NCBI GenBank assembly: GCA_026936325.1
Contig: JAPTHN010000156.1
Coordinates: 248,001-312,000 of the forward strand
Length of the DNA stretch: 64,000 nt
Source: Platynereis dumerilii
Lineage: Eukaryota > Annelida > Polychaeta > Phyllodocida > Nereididae
Direction of reading: 5' to 3'
Shown here: piece after piece, positions 1 through 11,697 of the stretch
Layout: each line of letters opens with the position of its first letter
How positions within the stretch are numbered: position 1 is the stretch's first letter
Notes under the pieces: generated by a model
Database searches by the model: none
Told to the model about the DNA's origin: nothing
Seen by the model: only the letters and a program-made list of their open reading frames with translations
Program-made: the position numbers and the translations under genes

Positions 1-862
1 TTTAGTAGTGGGTGGGTCTGGACCGACCGCTCCCCTTGTTATAATTGAAGAATATAGAAACATTAGGCAGTAGGGTCTGAATAACTCAATGACACATTTG
101 ATCGATATTATTATAAATACTTATTCCCAAGCTAAAATGACATCAGGCAAATTTCAGTTATGTACTATCCCTCATCTGGTTCAATGTTAAACAGCAGAGT
201 TGGGATAATTGAATGAATCAGCAATAAGGTGTTGTGCGAATAAAACCAATAGTATTTCTGAATATAGCAATGACAAGTTTTCAAATGGCTAAACCATAAA
301 ATATGATCAGATACCAAAAGGAGATTGAAGAACATCTGTGCTTGGTATTAGATATTTCACAAAAACACTTGGACTTGCTAATTTATCAAGGTTGCCTGAA
401 CTTCATCGAGTTAAGTTGAAGGTGCTACTCGCTGCAGTTTACAGTAACATTTCCTAATAACTGTGACAACACATATCATAGTAGACCCATCATGTGGGTA
501 CTCGTTTTAAAGCTCTTGACAAGAGGAATCCAATGGTACTATTTGTTTTTTCATATGTCTGATACTCACTTAACGCGGTAGACGTAAACGTTCTCGCGAG
601 CGTTTTAAATCACCAAAACTTCAAGGCATATGTCAAGGGGGGTAGCACTTATCAGATTTTCAAAAAAATGGGTTTTTTGTTAATGGGGGACCCAATGGCA
701 CAAATTGGGCTGGTATACATATTGAATTTCACAAAAAAGCGAATTAAGTCCCCCCCTACTTATATAATGTAAAGCTTTATTCATCCGAAGGTAACACACC
801 GGGTAAATATATGATATTATAAGGTAGATAAGGGTATATATATGGTAAATAAATCTACTTAA
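1..862. other. unassigned AT-rich DNA
   Basis: I see no coding region, RNA gene or clear repeat here. Open frames are short and lack recognisable motifs. There is a short stretch of AT-rich simple sequence around 800-850. Confidence 0.5.
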
Positions 863-1041
863 AGGGATGGTCCTACCTTTTATTTTGCACGATAGAAAGG
901 TTCATTTTTCAAAGAAAATAAAATTGGTACCATGCTATGTTCCCTTGCATTTGCCTGGGAGATCATTATTAAGGGAGATAATAAGCTTCAAAGCTTGGAC
1001 TATTTGGTGTATCTACGCCACAGAAGCTTCACAGACACCAG

Positions 1042-1112
1042 TGACGTCAAACCACAAGTAGTGATGACGTCACTATAGGATGACGTCATAGTTGAACAAT
1101 GCAATGACGTCT
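1042..1112. promoter_or_regulatory. cluster of four CRE-type sites
   Basis: Three perfect palindromes TGACGTCA (1,042, 1,065 and 1,081) and a one-off copy TGACGTCT (1,105) lie within 71 bp. TGACGTCA is the cAMP-response element bound by CREB/ATF bZIP proteins. No gene start is recognisable next to it. The cluster lies 180 bp inside the TTAA-flanked end at 863, so it may belong to that repeat. The opposite end carries TTACGTCA near 12,700. Confidence 0.5.
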
Positions 1113-2244
1113 AGAGATGTGTATGTGACTGTCACGTTGTGCCGAGATTAGCCGCCGATTTATACCAAAGAAGAGAGTCGCCACCAATTCACCCTTGCAG
1201 TCAGGCAGCCGCTTATATTGCAAGGTCCTTTGGCATGCAGAGAAACAACAATCTATTGAAGAACACCATTATTGAAAGTCTGTAAAGCAATCATTGCATC
1301 AGTCTCGCAATCAAAACGCCTCGGTTCAATTGCTGGATTAATTTGTATCGACCACAAACAGGTTGGTTTGGTTTGACAATTGATCAATTTTTGGAGAGCA
1401 ATTAAGAAATATTTAAGATCATACATTTGCCTTATGTGGAAATTACCCACTTGATCCCAGTGCTCAGAAGAATTTGTGAAAAGACTGCCATTTGACCAGG
1501 GATGATATTTATTTTCCTGCTTTAACCATACAACTAACGAAATACTATTCTATGTAGTAATAAAGCAAGTGGTTATTTTTAATGGTGTAAATCAAATTAC
1601 CCCCCTGAATATTTAAATTTTATATGCAATCCAGGCAGTGCGCAAAGAGCACTGAGTGGCAGCCACAGATATATGTAGTGGCAGTCAGTGTACATGATTA
1701 GTTTCAGTTCTAGAAACCAAGTATAAACTGATAATTATTTCTGTTTTATTATCAGTGCATCAATTGCCCTATTAGTACAACATGCACGATAAATTAATGA
1801 AGCTGAATAATTCCAGAATCCCGATCATACTTCTTTGAAGAAATTCTGTCTAAGCTTATAAATCTAGAGATTTCCAATTACTATTCACACTTACAGATAT
1901 AAATAACTCATTTTTCGCACATGTACGAGAATTGTACAAAGCAGTAAAACAATAACACATAATTTATGACATGCACATGCAACCACTGACTTATCACTCT
2001 TCGCCACGTGTCTCAAAACATGAGCTGGGGGAGGAGTCAACCTTATGACAGCTGTCAATCATCTTCTTGCTCCGCCCCCTGCACTGCCCTTCACTGCCCT
2101 AGATTTATCTTATCTAAATGGCACAGCACGGCATTCGTGAACCAAGTCTGGAATTTACAGCTTTTTGAACTGACAAACTGTCTGGCTTAATGTAGATCTA
2201 GTCCAAATATTTTATATTAGGCCTAAACTAAGAGCAATTAAAAA
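1113..2244. other. unassigned DNA
   Basis: No gene, RNA or tandem repeat was recognised. The short open frames here (for example at 1,253-1,450 and 2,008-2,190) have no recognisable domain. Confidence 0.4.
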
Positions 2245-2325
2245 AAATAACGTGCAAGCACTTTAACAGCTGCTTGTAGATAGACTATCTACCTATCTGG
2301 CCATCTATGTATCTATCTACCTATA
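2245..2325 (+). repeat. conserved leader plus degenerate TCTA tract (copy 1)
   Basis: The word ACGTGCAAGCACTTT after an A-run is followed within about 30 bp by a degenerate TCTA/ATCT tract. The same arrangement recurs at 10,531-10,740, so the leader and the tetranucleotide tract appear to be parts of one dispersed repeat rather than an independent microsatellite. Confidence 0.5.
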
Positions 2326-2480
2326 CAGTGCAGCCTCTCTATTTCGCGGTCCCCGGGAGACATGGATTGCTAATCGCGATGTATCAGAGGTCCTCTCTAT
2401 TTCGCGGTTGACTGCAGTGCCACCTAGTGCCATGACGGCCGTGTGCGCTCAACCGCGACGGCCGTCATTGCACTTTAGCA
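2326..2480 (+). mobile_element. possible pogo-like TIR fragment
   Basis: TA at 2,324-2,325 is followed by CAGTGCAGCCTCTCTATTTC and then GCGG. The layout resembles Tc1/mariner/pogo ends (TA target, CAG start, an internal TTCGCGG word). The words CTCTCTATTTCGCGG and GCAGTGCC recur just downstream. I could not find the opposite inverted end, so this is at best one end or a deletion remnant. Confidence 0.2.
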
Positions 2481-2774
2481 GATTTGAGATTAGAGCACTA
2501 TCTATTGTGATGCAGTTGAGACAGCTTGATTGTTGTTACTGATTCATTCAGTCATGGTTATATGTTTACTGTATCAATCATTCAATGGCAATTAATTGGT
2601 GATTACACAAACCTAGAGTGGTTGGCAGGCTAATGGCAATCAAGAGCAGTCTACAAGTCAACAGGCATGGATGACAGCTGAGAGCTTGAGTCCCATTTAC
2701 TTTGTTATAAAGTTATGGAGACTGTTTGAATAATAGCATTGAAAGTACAATCATTCAAAAGTTGTAAGTAGGCC

Positions 2775-3040
2775 TATACCCGGTTGGGGAACCCGAAATT
2801 TTCAGTGCACCTTTATGAGCAAAATCCCAGCTGGATGTCGTTCGGATGAGATGTTAAATTGGCGGCCCCTTGTATCAGTGTCTGTGCTGGGCAAGTAAAA
2901 GATCCCTCACATGGGGTAAATGTGTAACATGTTGAGGACTCCTGCTCTCTCTCTCATCTCATCAATCAACCCTCGTGAGCGCCCAGAACTGGGCTTAGAC
3001 GGCTGCACTTACCATATCTATCTATCTATCTATCTACCTA
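2775..3040 (+). mobile_element. SINE-like fragment with TCTA tail
   Basis: The stretch around 2,833-2,925 (GGATGTCGTTCGGATGAGAT, then TTAAAT, then GTGTCTGTGCTGGGCAAGTA, then AAGATCCC) has the look of a conserved central/3' module shared by many invertebrate SINEs and L2/CR1-type LINE tails. This is recognition from memory, not a search. It ends in a short TCTA microsatellite at about 3,017-3,040, as a SINE 3' tail might. No tRNA-like head with A and B boxes was found upstream, so it is probably 5'-truncated. Confidence 0.4.
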
Positions 3041-4329
3041 TATTTTTGTATGTATTTATTACTCTATAAAATTAAACATCTTGGAGCTGGAGCTATTGGC
3101 CTTGATGCCTTGGATGTTGCTGATAGCAATCAACACAAATGCACTTGACACTTCACACCTCAAAACATTCACAGTGTTTTAAAAGCAATTAATGAGGTGT
3201 CTCTGAGAATATCAGGCGGTGTTGTTCGGATGACCATCTCAGAATTTCACGAAATTTTGCAGAGTCACCCATTGACTTCTTAAACCATGAAAAATGTTTA
3301 AAAAATTTCATTGCTGCAAATATTTTTTTTACTGTGGCCCTTCAAAATTTAAAGGTTTTCAGCCAACTTTTCACCAAAATTTTAAGTTTTTGGCAGCAAA
3401 AACACCCCAAATTGAGGCTTTCATTACCGTAGCTTAGACTTGCTTGGCACATACAAAATTGTTTTTATATTATGCCTAATAATGTTCTTGACATGCAGAT
3501 ATTTAAAAAAATTGATTTCATCAAAATCCTGGCTTCTGGGGTAAATTGAAAATGCTCGATTTTTGACTTTTTGTCATTTTCAAAAATCATGTCAAGTTCA
3601 AAAGTCAATATTTTCTATAGTGGACCTTAAAACTCTATCATTTTCGCTCACAGCTTGGGAAAACATCTGAAATTTGGTTACTAAGTGAAATTTCCGTGGG
3701 GAAATCGGTATTTTTTAAAATAGAACTGGAGTAAATATCCTATTTCTCGTAATTTTTCTGATAAATTAGAGATAATATTGACGATATGTATTGTGCCTGC
3801 ACCCTGCAATCAGTTCTCTCATGGAAGTTTTTTTCTCACTAAAATAGTATATTTTAGGGTCCCTTAGCATGAATGTTAAAAAAAGAGCATTTGACCTAGT
3901 TTTGGGATCAAAAAGGTCAAATAACTGTGAATTTAGTTAAATTTCACGAAAATTCCGCAATTTTTCACACATTCATGACATACCTTCTAATAGTAATTTG
4001 CAATTTATCAAGATATTTTGCTTGTGAATTATAGCTCAATAGCATGAGAAAAATTTATTACAAAATGTGGTTGGCATGGAAACACAGAATCAATCAAGAA
4101 GGCAAAATGACAATTTTTACAATGTAGAAAAATTTGGCCTAACAGTATTAATATTTTAGGCTTTCTGGCCAAATGTTGTCAGGAATTTCTGTCATAATGA
4201 TATTGGAACTACTTTATATTCATCAAATTTCAACTCTCCTTTGTATGAATTTTAAAGCAAGAGCATTTAACCTTGTTTTGAAGTCAAATTAGGTCTAGAA
4301 AACTCAAAATTTTGTGAAATTTCTCGCAA

Positions 4330-5259
4330 TTTAAAAAAATTTTCATCCATGGTTGCCATGGAAACATAGAATCCACGAAGAAGGCAAAATATCAATTTTT
4401 TGTTGCCGAAAAATCTTGTTGAGCAGTATTGATATTTTAGGAATTTAGCCAAATGTCAAATGGACATTCTTCAACAATAACATCAGAATCACCACAAAAC
4501 TCATCAACTCTCAAGTCTCAGAGGTATAAAGTTTAAAACAGAAGCATTTGGCCTTGTTTTAAGGGCAAATGAGGTCAGTAAATCTCTGAATTTAGTGAAA
4601 TTTTGCAATTAATCACCACTTTAAAGGATCTTTTCCATAGAAATATACAATTCATCGAGACATTTTTGCTTCTGAACTAAAGCTCATTAGCATAAGTAAA
4701 ATTTATTTGGAAATTGTTGTTACCATGGAAACCCAGCATTCAGGAAGAAGGCAAAATATACTTTTTTCGCTATAGCAAATCTGCCGATATTTTAGGCTTT
4801 TTAGCCAAGTGCAATCAGGATATCCTACCAAGATGATATCAAAATTACTTCAAACTCATCAAATGTCTAGTCTCTTCAGCATGAATTTTGTAAAAAAAAA
4901 AAGAGCATTTATTTGGTCTTGTTTTAAGGTCAAATAACGTCAGGATTCTAAGAATTTATTGAAATCTTTCAAAAATTTTGTGATTTTTTTATCACTTAGA
5001 GATCATTTCAAAATGAAATTTAGAATTTATTGAGATGTTATGGTTTCTAAACTATAGCTGTGTAGCATTAGTAAAATTTATTTAAAAAATTGTGGTCGCC
5101 ATGGAAACATGACATCCAAGCAGAAGTCAAAAATATAGTTTTTCATGATAAAAAAATCTTAACATACAGTATTGATATTTTAGGCTTTCAGTCAAAATTG
5201 TCATTGGGATATTCTGCCACAGTGACATCACAATAGTGGTTGCCATGGAAACAAAGCAT
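4330..5259 (+). repeat. left-arm ~370-bp units with X-box words (FB-1)
   Basis: Diverged tandem units each contain an X-box-like word: GTTGCCATGGAAAC at 4,352, GTTACCATGGAAAC at 4,719, GTCGCCATGGAAAC at 5,094 and GTTGCCATGGAAAC at 5,239. Each word is followed by an AAGAAGGCAAAAT-like word and a GATATTTTAGGCTTT-like word. Spacing of the first three is 367 and 375 bp. The units are in reverse orientation to those of the right arm. Confidence 0.7.
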
Positions 5260-5448
5260 CAGTGTTGCTGGCCTTGAGGCCATATTTTTAAGGCCTCAAC
5301 CTTGGCTCTGTCTCAGATGCCAAATCCTTGACCTTGCCTTAGTCTCCGGTGTCTTTGGGCCAGTGTTGGGCCTTTTTTGTGGCCTCGGCCTCGGAGGGTC
5401 ATGCCTCGGGTCTCCTCCTTGGATGGCCTGGCCTCAACTACATCACTG
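5260..5448. mobile_element. hAT-like MITE nested in the loop of FB-1
   Basis: The 189-bp segment starts CAGTGTTGCTGGCCTTGAGG and ends with the inverted GGCCTCAACTACATCACTG. It is flanked by CAAAGCAT (5,252-5,259) and CAGAGCAT (5,449-5,456), a 7-of-8 match as expected for an 8-bp hAT target duplication. Its GC-rich, CCTCGG-rich body differs sharply from the AT-rich host repeat, and the host unit continues on the other side (AAAGAAGGCAAAATGTCAA). It has no coding capacity. Confidence 0.6.
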
Positions 5449-5559
5449 CAGAGCATACACAAAGAAGGCAAAATGTCAATTGTTGTTCTCTATAAAAATT
5501 TCTCTACAGACAGTATTGAGTTTTTGACTTTGTCCCGACAGAATGAGAGGTAGTTAAAG

Positions 5560-8500
5560 AATTAATTAATATTCAAACTAATAATCATCTGTTTGCTAAT
5601 ATTCTGCAAGGAAATCCTTTGGGAGATTGGAAAACCACTTTGGGTTATTGGAGACGATTGCTGTAACTCTAGCTGGGCAAAGGACCTACATTGCTTATTG
5701 AAATACTGTTAGGCAAACAATTTTTAGTGAAAAATTGACATTCTGCCTTCCTGTGTACGCTATGGCAACCACTATTTTGAAATAAATTTTACTCATGTGA
5801 TAGAGCTATCATTTAGATGGCAAAAATATTCTGATAAATGGCTGTTTGAAAAGTTGCAAATTTGCATGAGATTTCAGAAAATTTTGAGATTTCTTGACCT
5901 CATTTGATGTCAAAACAAGGCCAAATGCTATTGTTTTCAAATTCATACTGAAGAGACTTGCAAATAGATTTCTTAGTATTTCTGATGTCAATGTGGCCGA
6001 AAATCCTGATGACATAGATGCCTTAAAAGCCTAAAATATCAATACTGTGAAGCAAGATCTTTCTGTAGTGAAAAATTGGCTTTGAGCCTTCTTTGTGGAT
6101 GCTTGGTTTCCATGGCAACCTCAATTTTTTAAAATTGTCCTCTATGTACTCTAGATAGAGCTATCATTCAAAAACCAAAATATCCTGATAAATTGTAAAT
6201 TTCTATTTGAGAAGACCTCTTATATTTGCTAGAAATTAAATTTTTAGATTTTTTGACATAATTTGACCTCGAAACAACGTTAAATGATCTTGTTTTAAAA
6301 TTAATACAAAAGAGTATTACAATTTCATGAATTTGGAAGTAATTCTGTTGTCATTCTAAAAAGCCGAAAATGGAAGGTATTTTTCCAAAACAATCATAGT
6401 TTTCTAATTTTACTCATGCTATTTAGCCATAGTTAACAAGGAAAAATATCTTGATAAATTTTAAATTTCTATTTGAAAGGATCTCTTGAAAATCTGAAAA
6501 ATTGCTGAATTTTCGTGAAATTTAACATAATTGAGCTATTTCTTGACATAATTTAACCCAAAACTGGATCATTTTGCTCTTTTTTTTAATTCATACCAAA
6601 TGAACTTGAAATTTGATGAGTTTTCAGTAATTCTGATTTATTGTGGCGGAAATTCCTGATAAAATTTGGCTAAAAATTCAAAAATATCAATGTTATTCAG
6701 CAAATTTCTATAGTGAAAAATTGACCTTTTTGCCTTCTTTGTGAATGTTGTGTTTCATGGCGACCTTAATTTTGTAATGCCTTTTACTCATGCTATTTAG
6801 CTATAATTTAGAAGAAAAGATAACTTGATAAATTGTAAATTACTATTAGAAGAGATCTCACAAAAATCTGAAAAATTGCCCAATTTAAGAGAAATTTCAC
6901 TAATATAAGGAATTTGTTGACCTCAATTTACCCAAAAGCATGGTCAAGTGTCATTTTTTTAGAAATTTGTTCCAAAAGAACTTAGGAAATCATTAAGGCA
7001 TGGCATTTATGATGTTTTTATGCTCAATACTTCTGAATAAATTGGACAAAAAGCCAAAAATTTCATACAATGCTCAAACAAATTTATGGATCTGGCCAAA
7101 TTGAGTTTTCACATGTTCTATGACCCCATGGTATCCCTGGCAACCCATTATTTGAAGTCATATTTGAAGCATGGGGGTTATTCATATGATACATGCATAC
7201 CCTTCACAGTGAATCAGGTGCAGTCTGGGAAGAAAGGATTGACAAGTTAATCCAATTTTTTTTCAAAAAATTAGTAAATCTTTGAACTTTGGGAACCCCA
7301 GTTTGACCCCCAAAAGTATGTCAAATGAATATACTTTAACATATTTTGCAATGCCTCTGGCCTATACTTATATTTCGGAAGATTTCATGTTTATGTATAA
7401 AGTATTTGTAAAAATATCCAAAACAAGGAAAAAAAAAAATCATAAAATCTAGGGTGTCCTTAAAATTACAGAGGTTGTTGACCTTTCACCCCCCCCCCCC
7501 AGTGCATAGTGGGATTCTGTGGGAATGAGTTATATTTCTGTTACCAGTCCTAAGTATTAAAAAAATTGAGTCGGTAGTAATTCTGATATAATTGTGGTAG
7601 GATATCCTGATGACATTTGGCTAAAAAGCCTAAAATATCAATACTGCTCAGCCAAATTTTCTATAACAAAAATGTATATTTTGCCTTCTTCGTGGAAGTT
7701 GGGTTTCCATGGCAATAACAGTTTCCAAATAAATTTTACATATGCTATTGAGCTATAGTTCAGTAGCAAAAATATCAGGATATATTGTAAATTTCTACAG
7801 GAATAGATCCTTTAAAGTGCTGAATAATTACTAAATTTCTGAGAAATATCACTAAATTCAGGGATTTATTGACCTCATTTGACCTTAAAACAAGGCCAAA
7901 TGCTCCTGTTTTAAACTTTATACCTCTGAGACTTGAAAGTTGATGAGTTTTTTCGTAATTCTGATGTTATTGTCGAAGAATGTCCATTTGACATTTGGCT
8001 AAATTCCTAAAATATCAATACTGCTCGACAAAATTTTTCGGCCGCAAAAAATTGAAATTTTGCCTTCTTCGTGGATTCTATGTTTCCATGGCAACCACAG
8101 TTTTGTAATAAATATTACAAGTGCTATAGAGCTATAGTCTAGAAACATAAATATCATGATAAATTGTATATTTCTCTTTGAAAAGATCTCTTAAAACGAT
8201 GGAAAATTTTAAAAATTGCCAGAAATTTCACAAAATTTTGAGTTTTCTTGACCTAATTTGACTTCAAAACAAGGTTAAATGCTGTTGCTTTAAAATTCAT
8301 ACAAAGGAGAGTTGAAATTTGATGAATATAAAGTAGTTCAAATGTCATTATGACAGAAATTCCTGACAAAATTTGGCCAGAAAGCCTAAAATATCAATAC
8401 TGTTCTTCTACATTGTAAAAATTGTCATTTTGCCTTCTTGATGGATGCTGTGTTTCCATGCCAACCACATTTTTGTAATAAAATTTTGCTCATGCTATTG
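5560..8500 (-). repeat. right-arm ~375-bp units with X-box words (FB-1)
   Basis: Units are inverted relative to the left arm and carry GTTTCCATGGCAAC (6,106 and 8,082), GTTTCCATGGCAAT (7,703), GTTTCCATGCCAAC (8,452), and more decayed forms near 5,770, 6,753 and 7,130. Spacing among the last three is about 370-380 bp. The right arm holds more units than the left, so the element is not a simple palindrome. The innermost part (about 5,530-5,700) aligns with neither arm by eye and may be the loop. Confidence 0.65.
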
Positions 8501-9349
8501 AGCTATAATTCACAAGCAAAAATATCTTGATAAATTGCAAATTTCTATTAGAAGATATGTCATGAATGTGTGAAAAATTGCGGAATTTTCGTGAAATTTA
8601 ACTGAATTCAGAGTTATTTGACCCCAAAACTAGGTCAAATGCTCTTTTTTTAACATTCATGCTAAGGGACCCTAAAATATACTATTTAGTGAAAAAAAAA
8701 CTTCCATGAAAGAACTAATTGCAGTGTGCAGGCACAATACAAATCGTCAATATTATCTCTAATTTATCAGAAAAATTACGAAAAATAGGATATTTACTCC
8801 AGTTCTATTTTAAAAAATACCAATTTCCCCACGGAAATTTCACTTAGTAACCAAATTTCAGATGTTTTCCCAAGCTGTGAGCGAAAATGATAGAGTTTTA
8901 AGGTCCACTATAGAAAATATTGACTTTTGAACTTGACATGATTTTTGAAAATGACAAAAAGTCAAAAATCGAGCATTTTCAATTTTACCCCAGAAGCCAG
9001 GATTTTGATGAAATCAATTTTTTCAAATATCTGCATGTTAAGAACATTATTAGGTATAATATAAAACCAATTTTGTATGTGCCAGGCAAGTCTAAGCTAC
9101 GGTAATGAAAGCCTCAATTTGGGGTGATTTTGCTGCCGAAAACTTTAAATTTTGGCGAAAAGTTGGCTGAAAACCTTTAAACTTTGAAGGGCCACAGTAA
9201 AAAAAATATTTGCAGCAATGAAATTTTTTAAACATTTTTCATGGTTTAAGAAGTCAATGGGTGACTCTGCAAAATTTCGTGAAATTCTGAGATGGTCATC
9301 CGAACAGCTTGTCCCATATCATTTGATTCTCTCAGAGACGCTTCATTAA

Positions 9350-9840
9350 AGTAAAAGACAAAAGACATGCTGTGCAGTGTAGGCCTAATTGCTATTTAAT
9401 CAGTCTGCTGCATGGGATATAAAAAGCAGAACAGTTCTGCTGGTATGTTGGCATAATAGCTGGATGACAGTGAAAAGCAGTCAGGCACGACGATCGCGAA
9501 TTTGTAATGACACTGCAGCAGAACATTTAAAATTCCCGGGAAAAATGTACATTTTAGTTTAGAAAATAAAAATTTATTGTCACAGAAGTTTACCAAAAGT
9601 TGATGGAAGCAAGATAATATTCTATTCAGACTGCATGCCAAGTTTTAATGACATAGGAGAAACAGCACAACCAGGGGAGTTGTCATATTTTTTCCTGAAA
9701 CTCCTCTCGCAATACAGGCTGCAAGCAGCTGTAATAAAAATTACAATTATTCTACTTGTCATTGTTGGATACGGATTTATGCACAAAAACAAAACAGCAA
9801 CTTTTTTTTGTAGGAAAGCAAATGTTCTGGAGATGTAATG
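9350..9840. other. unassigned DNA
   Basis: Nothing recognisable. Overlapping short open frames occur on both strands (9,396-9,900) with no domain-like pattern; they are probably chance frames. Confidence 0.4.
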
Positions 9841-9851
9841 TAATAATGTAA

Positions 9852-9960
9852 GGGGCCGACCAGATGATCTTTGGGGAGGGAGGGGGGCTATGGCTGACAC
9901 TGAAAAAAAAAAGAAGTTTGTTTAGCATGTAAAAAAAAAGAAGAAGTTTGTTTCCACCTA
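9852..9960 (-). repeat. partial MITE, family of the element at 44,283
   Basis: The sequence GGGGCCGACCAGATGATCTT, then a G-rich run, then AAGAAGTTTGTTT words separated by A-runs, matches in reverse complement the right end and interior of the 289-bp element at 44,283-44,571. Only one end is visible here. Confidence 0.5.
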
Positions 9961-10530
9961 TAGATAGGGTACCACAGTATACTACCACAATGTTAAGCAA
10001 TTTATGGGCCCATGTCCAATAAAGTTTCTGATTAACAAGTTGTTTGTGCCTACAACATGTTTAGGCCTAATCTGCATTTATTTGATTATATAGGCCACGA
10101 GGTCCGCCCCTGGATCCAGCACTTTCAATCAAGACTTACATTGTTTTCTTTTCAATTACTTTTTATTTCAATCTTGCACTGCAAACACATAGTGGCATAA
10201 GGAAAAACAAAATTAATGCTTATAAATTTAGGTAAAACTAGAAATGTCATAACCGGAAACCGGTGAATGATGCGCTGCCCGGACTGAGTCTTAAGGGTGA
10301 ATCACACATGTATCCGTAGCTAGTGTATATCCCACCGTGTAATATTTCAGTCAAATCTTGGCTCACAGAATCAATGCTGTCTTGGCTAAATACACATTTC
10401 CTGGCCATCCCACTGACCCAAACTATCCACCTGTCTTTGATTTTACTCTCCTGTCTTTCTGCCCAGGAGTAATTTACCAGCTTGTTATTGCTCTCTCATT
10501 TACGATTGGTAACACTGCTATTCCTTTAAA

Positions 10531-10563
10531 AAAAACGTGCAAGCACTTTTAAGAGTTTCTTGC

Positions 10564-10639
<76 letters not shown>

Positions 10640-10645
10640 GTCTGT

Positions 10646-10694
<49 letters not shown>

Positions 10695-10740
10695 CATCTA
10701 TCTATGTGTTTAGCTGTCTATCTATCTGTCTATCTATCTC
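10531..10740 (+). repeat. TCTA microsatellite with conserved leader (copy 2)
   Basis: The leader ACGTGCAAGCACTTTTAA (from about 10,537) is followed by about 170 bp of nearly pure TCTA repeats (10,563-10,737) with a few TCTG and TCCA variants. It then changes to CCTT/CATT-rich pyrimidine sequence. The uninterrupted reading frames across it come from the tetranucleotide and are not genes. Confidence 0.9.
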
Positions 10741-11287
10741 GAGGCCTTCCCTTCCTTCCCCCACTACATTCTTCCCTTCATTAATTTGTTCATTCCTTTG
10801 TTCATTCCTTCCTTCATTCCTTCTTTTCTTCATTCCTTATTGCATTCTTTCTACCGAATTTGTAAACACTGGATCTAGCTGGCACCAGGATGCTTTTAGG
10901 ACAAATTTAGTATAAACAAGTTGTTGATAACAGCTAACTTTTACAGTTAACATCAAACTGGACTGGTACAAGGTGTGACATGTTTGTAACACATTTTGGT
11001 ATGACCTAGTTCTATGTGATAAATGGACATTCTTGAAGTATAAAGTATATGCTGACCTGCTTTTTTCACTTCTAAGGGAATACTTGATATGTGAACAGGA
11101 ATTAAGGTATGTTTTTCTTTAGGCTTTCTTATCATTGTCAGCTAATAGTAAATAACATGTCACATGAAATATTGTCCATTAGATTTTTGATATGATTAGC
11201 CATAGTCTGGTGACCTGCTATGTGAATGCATACAGGCCAGAAGACCAGGCTAATGCAGCCATAGCCATGCTGGGAGAGCAGTGTGTG
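10741..11287. other. unassigned DNA
   Basis: Begins with a pyrimidine-rich stretch (CCTTCCTTCCC and CATTCCTT words to about 10,850). The rest shows no recognised feature. Confidence 0.4.
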
Positions 11288-11697
11288 TAGAACTGTGGAA
11301 GAAATACTCCTAGGGAAATACTTTCAAAATGTCACAATAAAGCCACTAAATGTTAGTTTAAAGATCCGGGGACAAACTTTATGACAGTAACGTAACATAC
11401 AGTGAAGAAGGGCTGTGAAAGTAGTGGCAGGTGCCCAGTAGCTGTTACATAAAATTAGGCCTAAATGTTAATATTTCAGTGTGTGCAAAAAGTAGAACTG
11501 TGGAAGAAATACTCCTAGGGAAATACTTTCAAAATGTCACAATAAAGCCACTAAATGTTAGTTTAAAGATCCGGGGACAAACTTTATGACAGCAACGTAA
11601 CATACAGTGAAGAAGGGCTGTGAAAGTAGTGGCAGGTGCCCAGTAGCTGTTACATAAAATTAGGCCTAAATGTTAATATTTCAGTGTGTGCAAAAAA
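11288..11697 (+). repeat. 205-bp tandem duplication, two copies
   Basis: The copies 11,288-11,492 and 11,493-11,697 differ at about one position by eye (GACAGTAACG versus GACAGCAACG). The word CAGTGTGTG precedes copy 1 and recurs at the end of each copy, which suggests a microhomology-mediated duplication. Near identity means it is recent, or an assembly effect. Confidence 0.85.

Larger units (their letters stand above)
3193..9345. mobile_element. 6.15-kb TTAA-flanked foldback element (FB-1)
   Basis: TTAA stands at both edges (3,189-3,192 and 9,346-9,349). The ends are inverted: TGAGGTGTCTCTGAGA on the left, and the reverse complement of TGAAGCGTCTCTGAGA on the right. The outer 900 bp or so of each arm (from about 3,226 inward and from about 9,310 inward) match almost base for base in opposite orientation. 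Further in, each arm consists of diverged 370-380-bp units that point outward-to-inward on both sides. No transposase-like reading frame is present; open frames inside are short. The structure resembles foldback (FB/TU-type) elements, in which long inverted arms contain sub-repeats. A TTAA duplication is typical of piggyBac-type transposition, but the end sequence does not look like classic piggyBac, so the mobilising enzyme is unknown. Confidence 0.75.

Noticed and set aside
10560-10915. Open frames encoding LSIY-type repeats
   Set aside because: Pure translation of the TCTA microsatellite; the same occurs at 22,215-22,478, 29,500-29,787 and 36,091-36,626.
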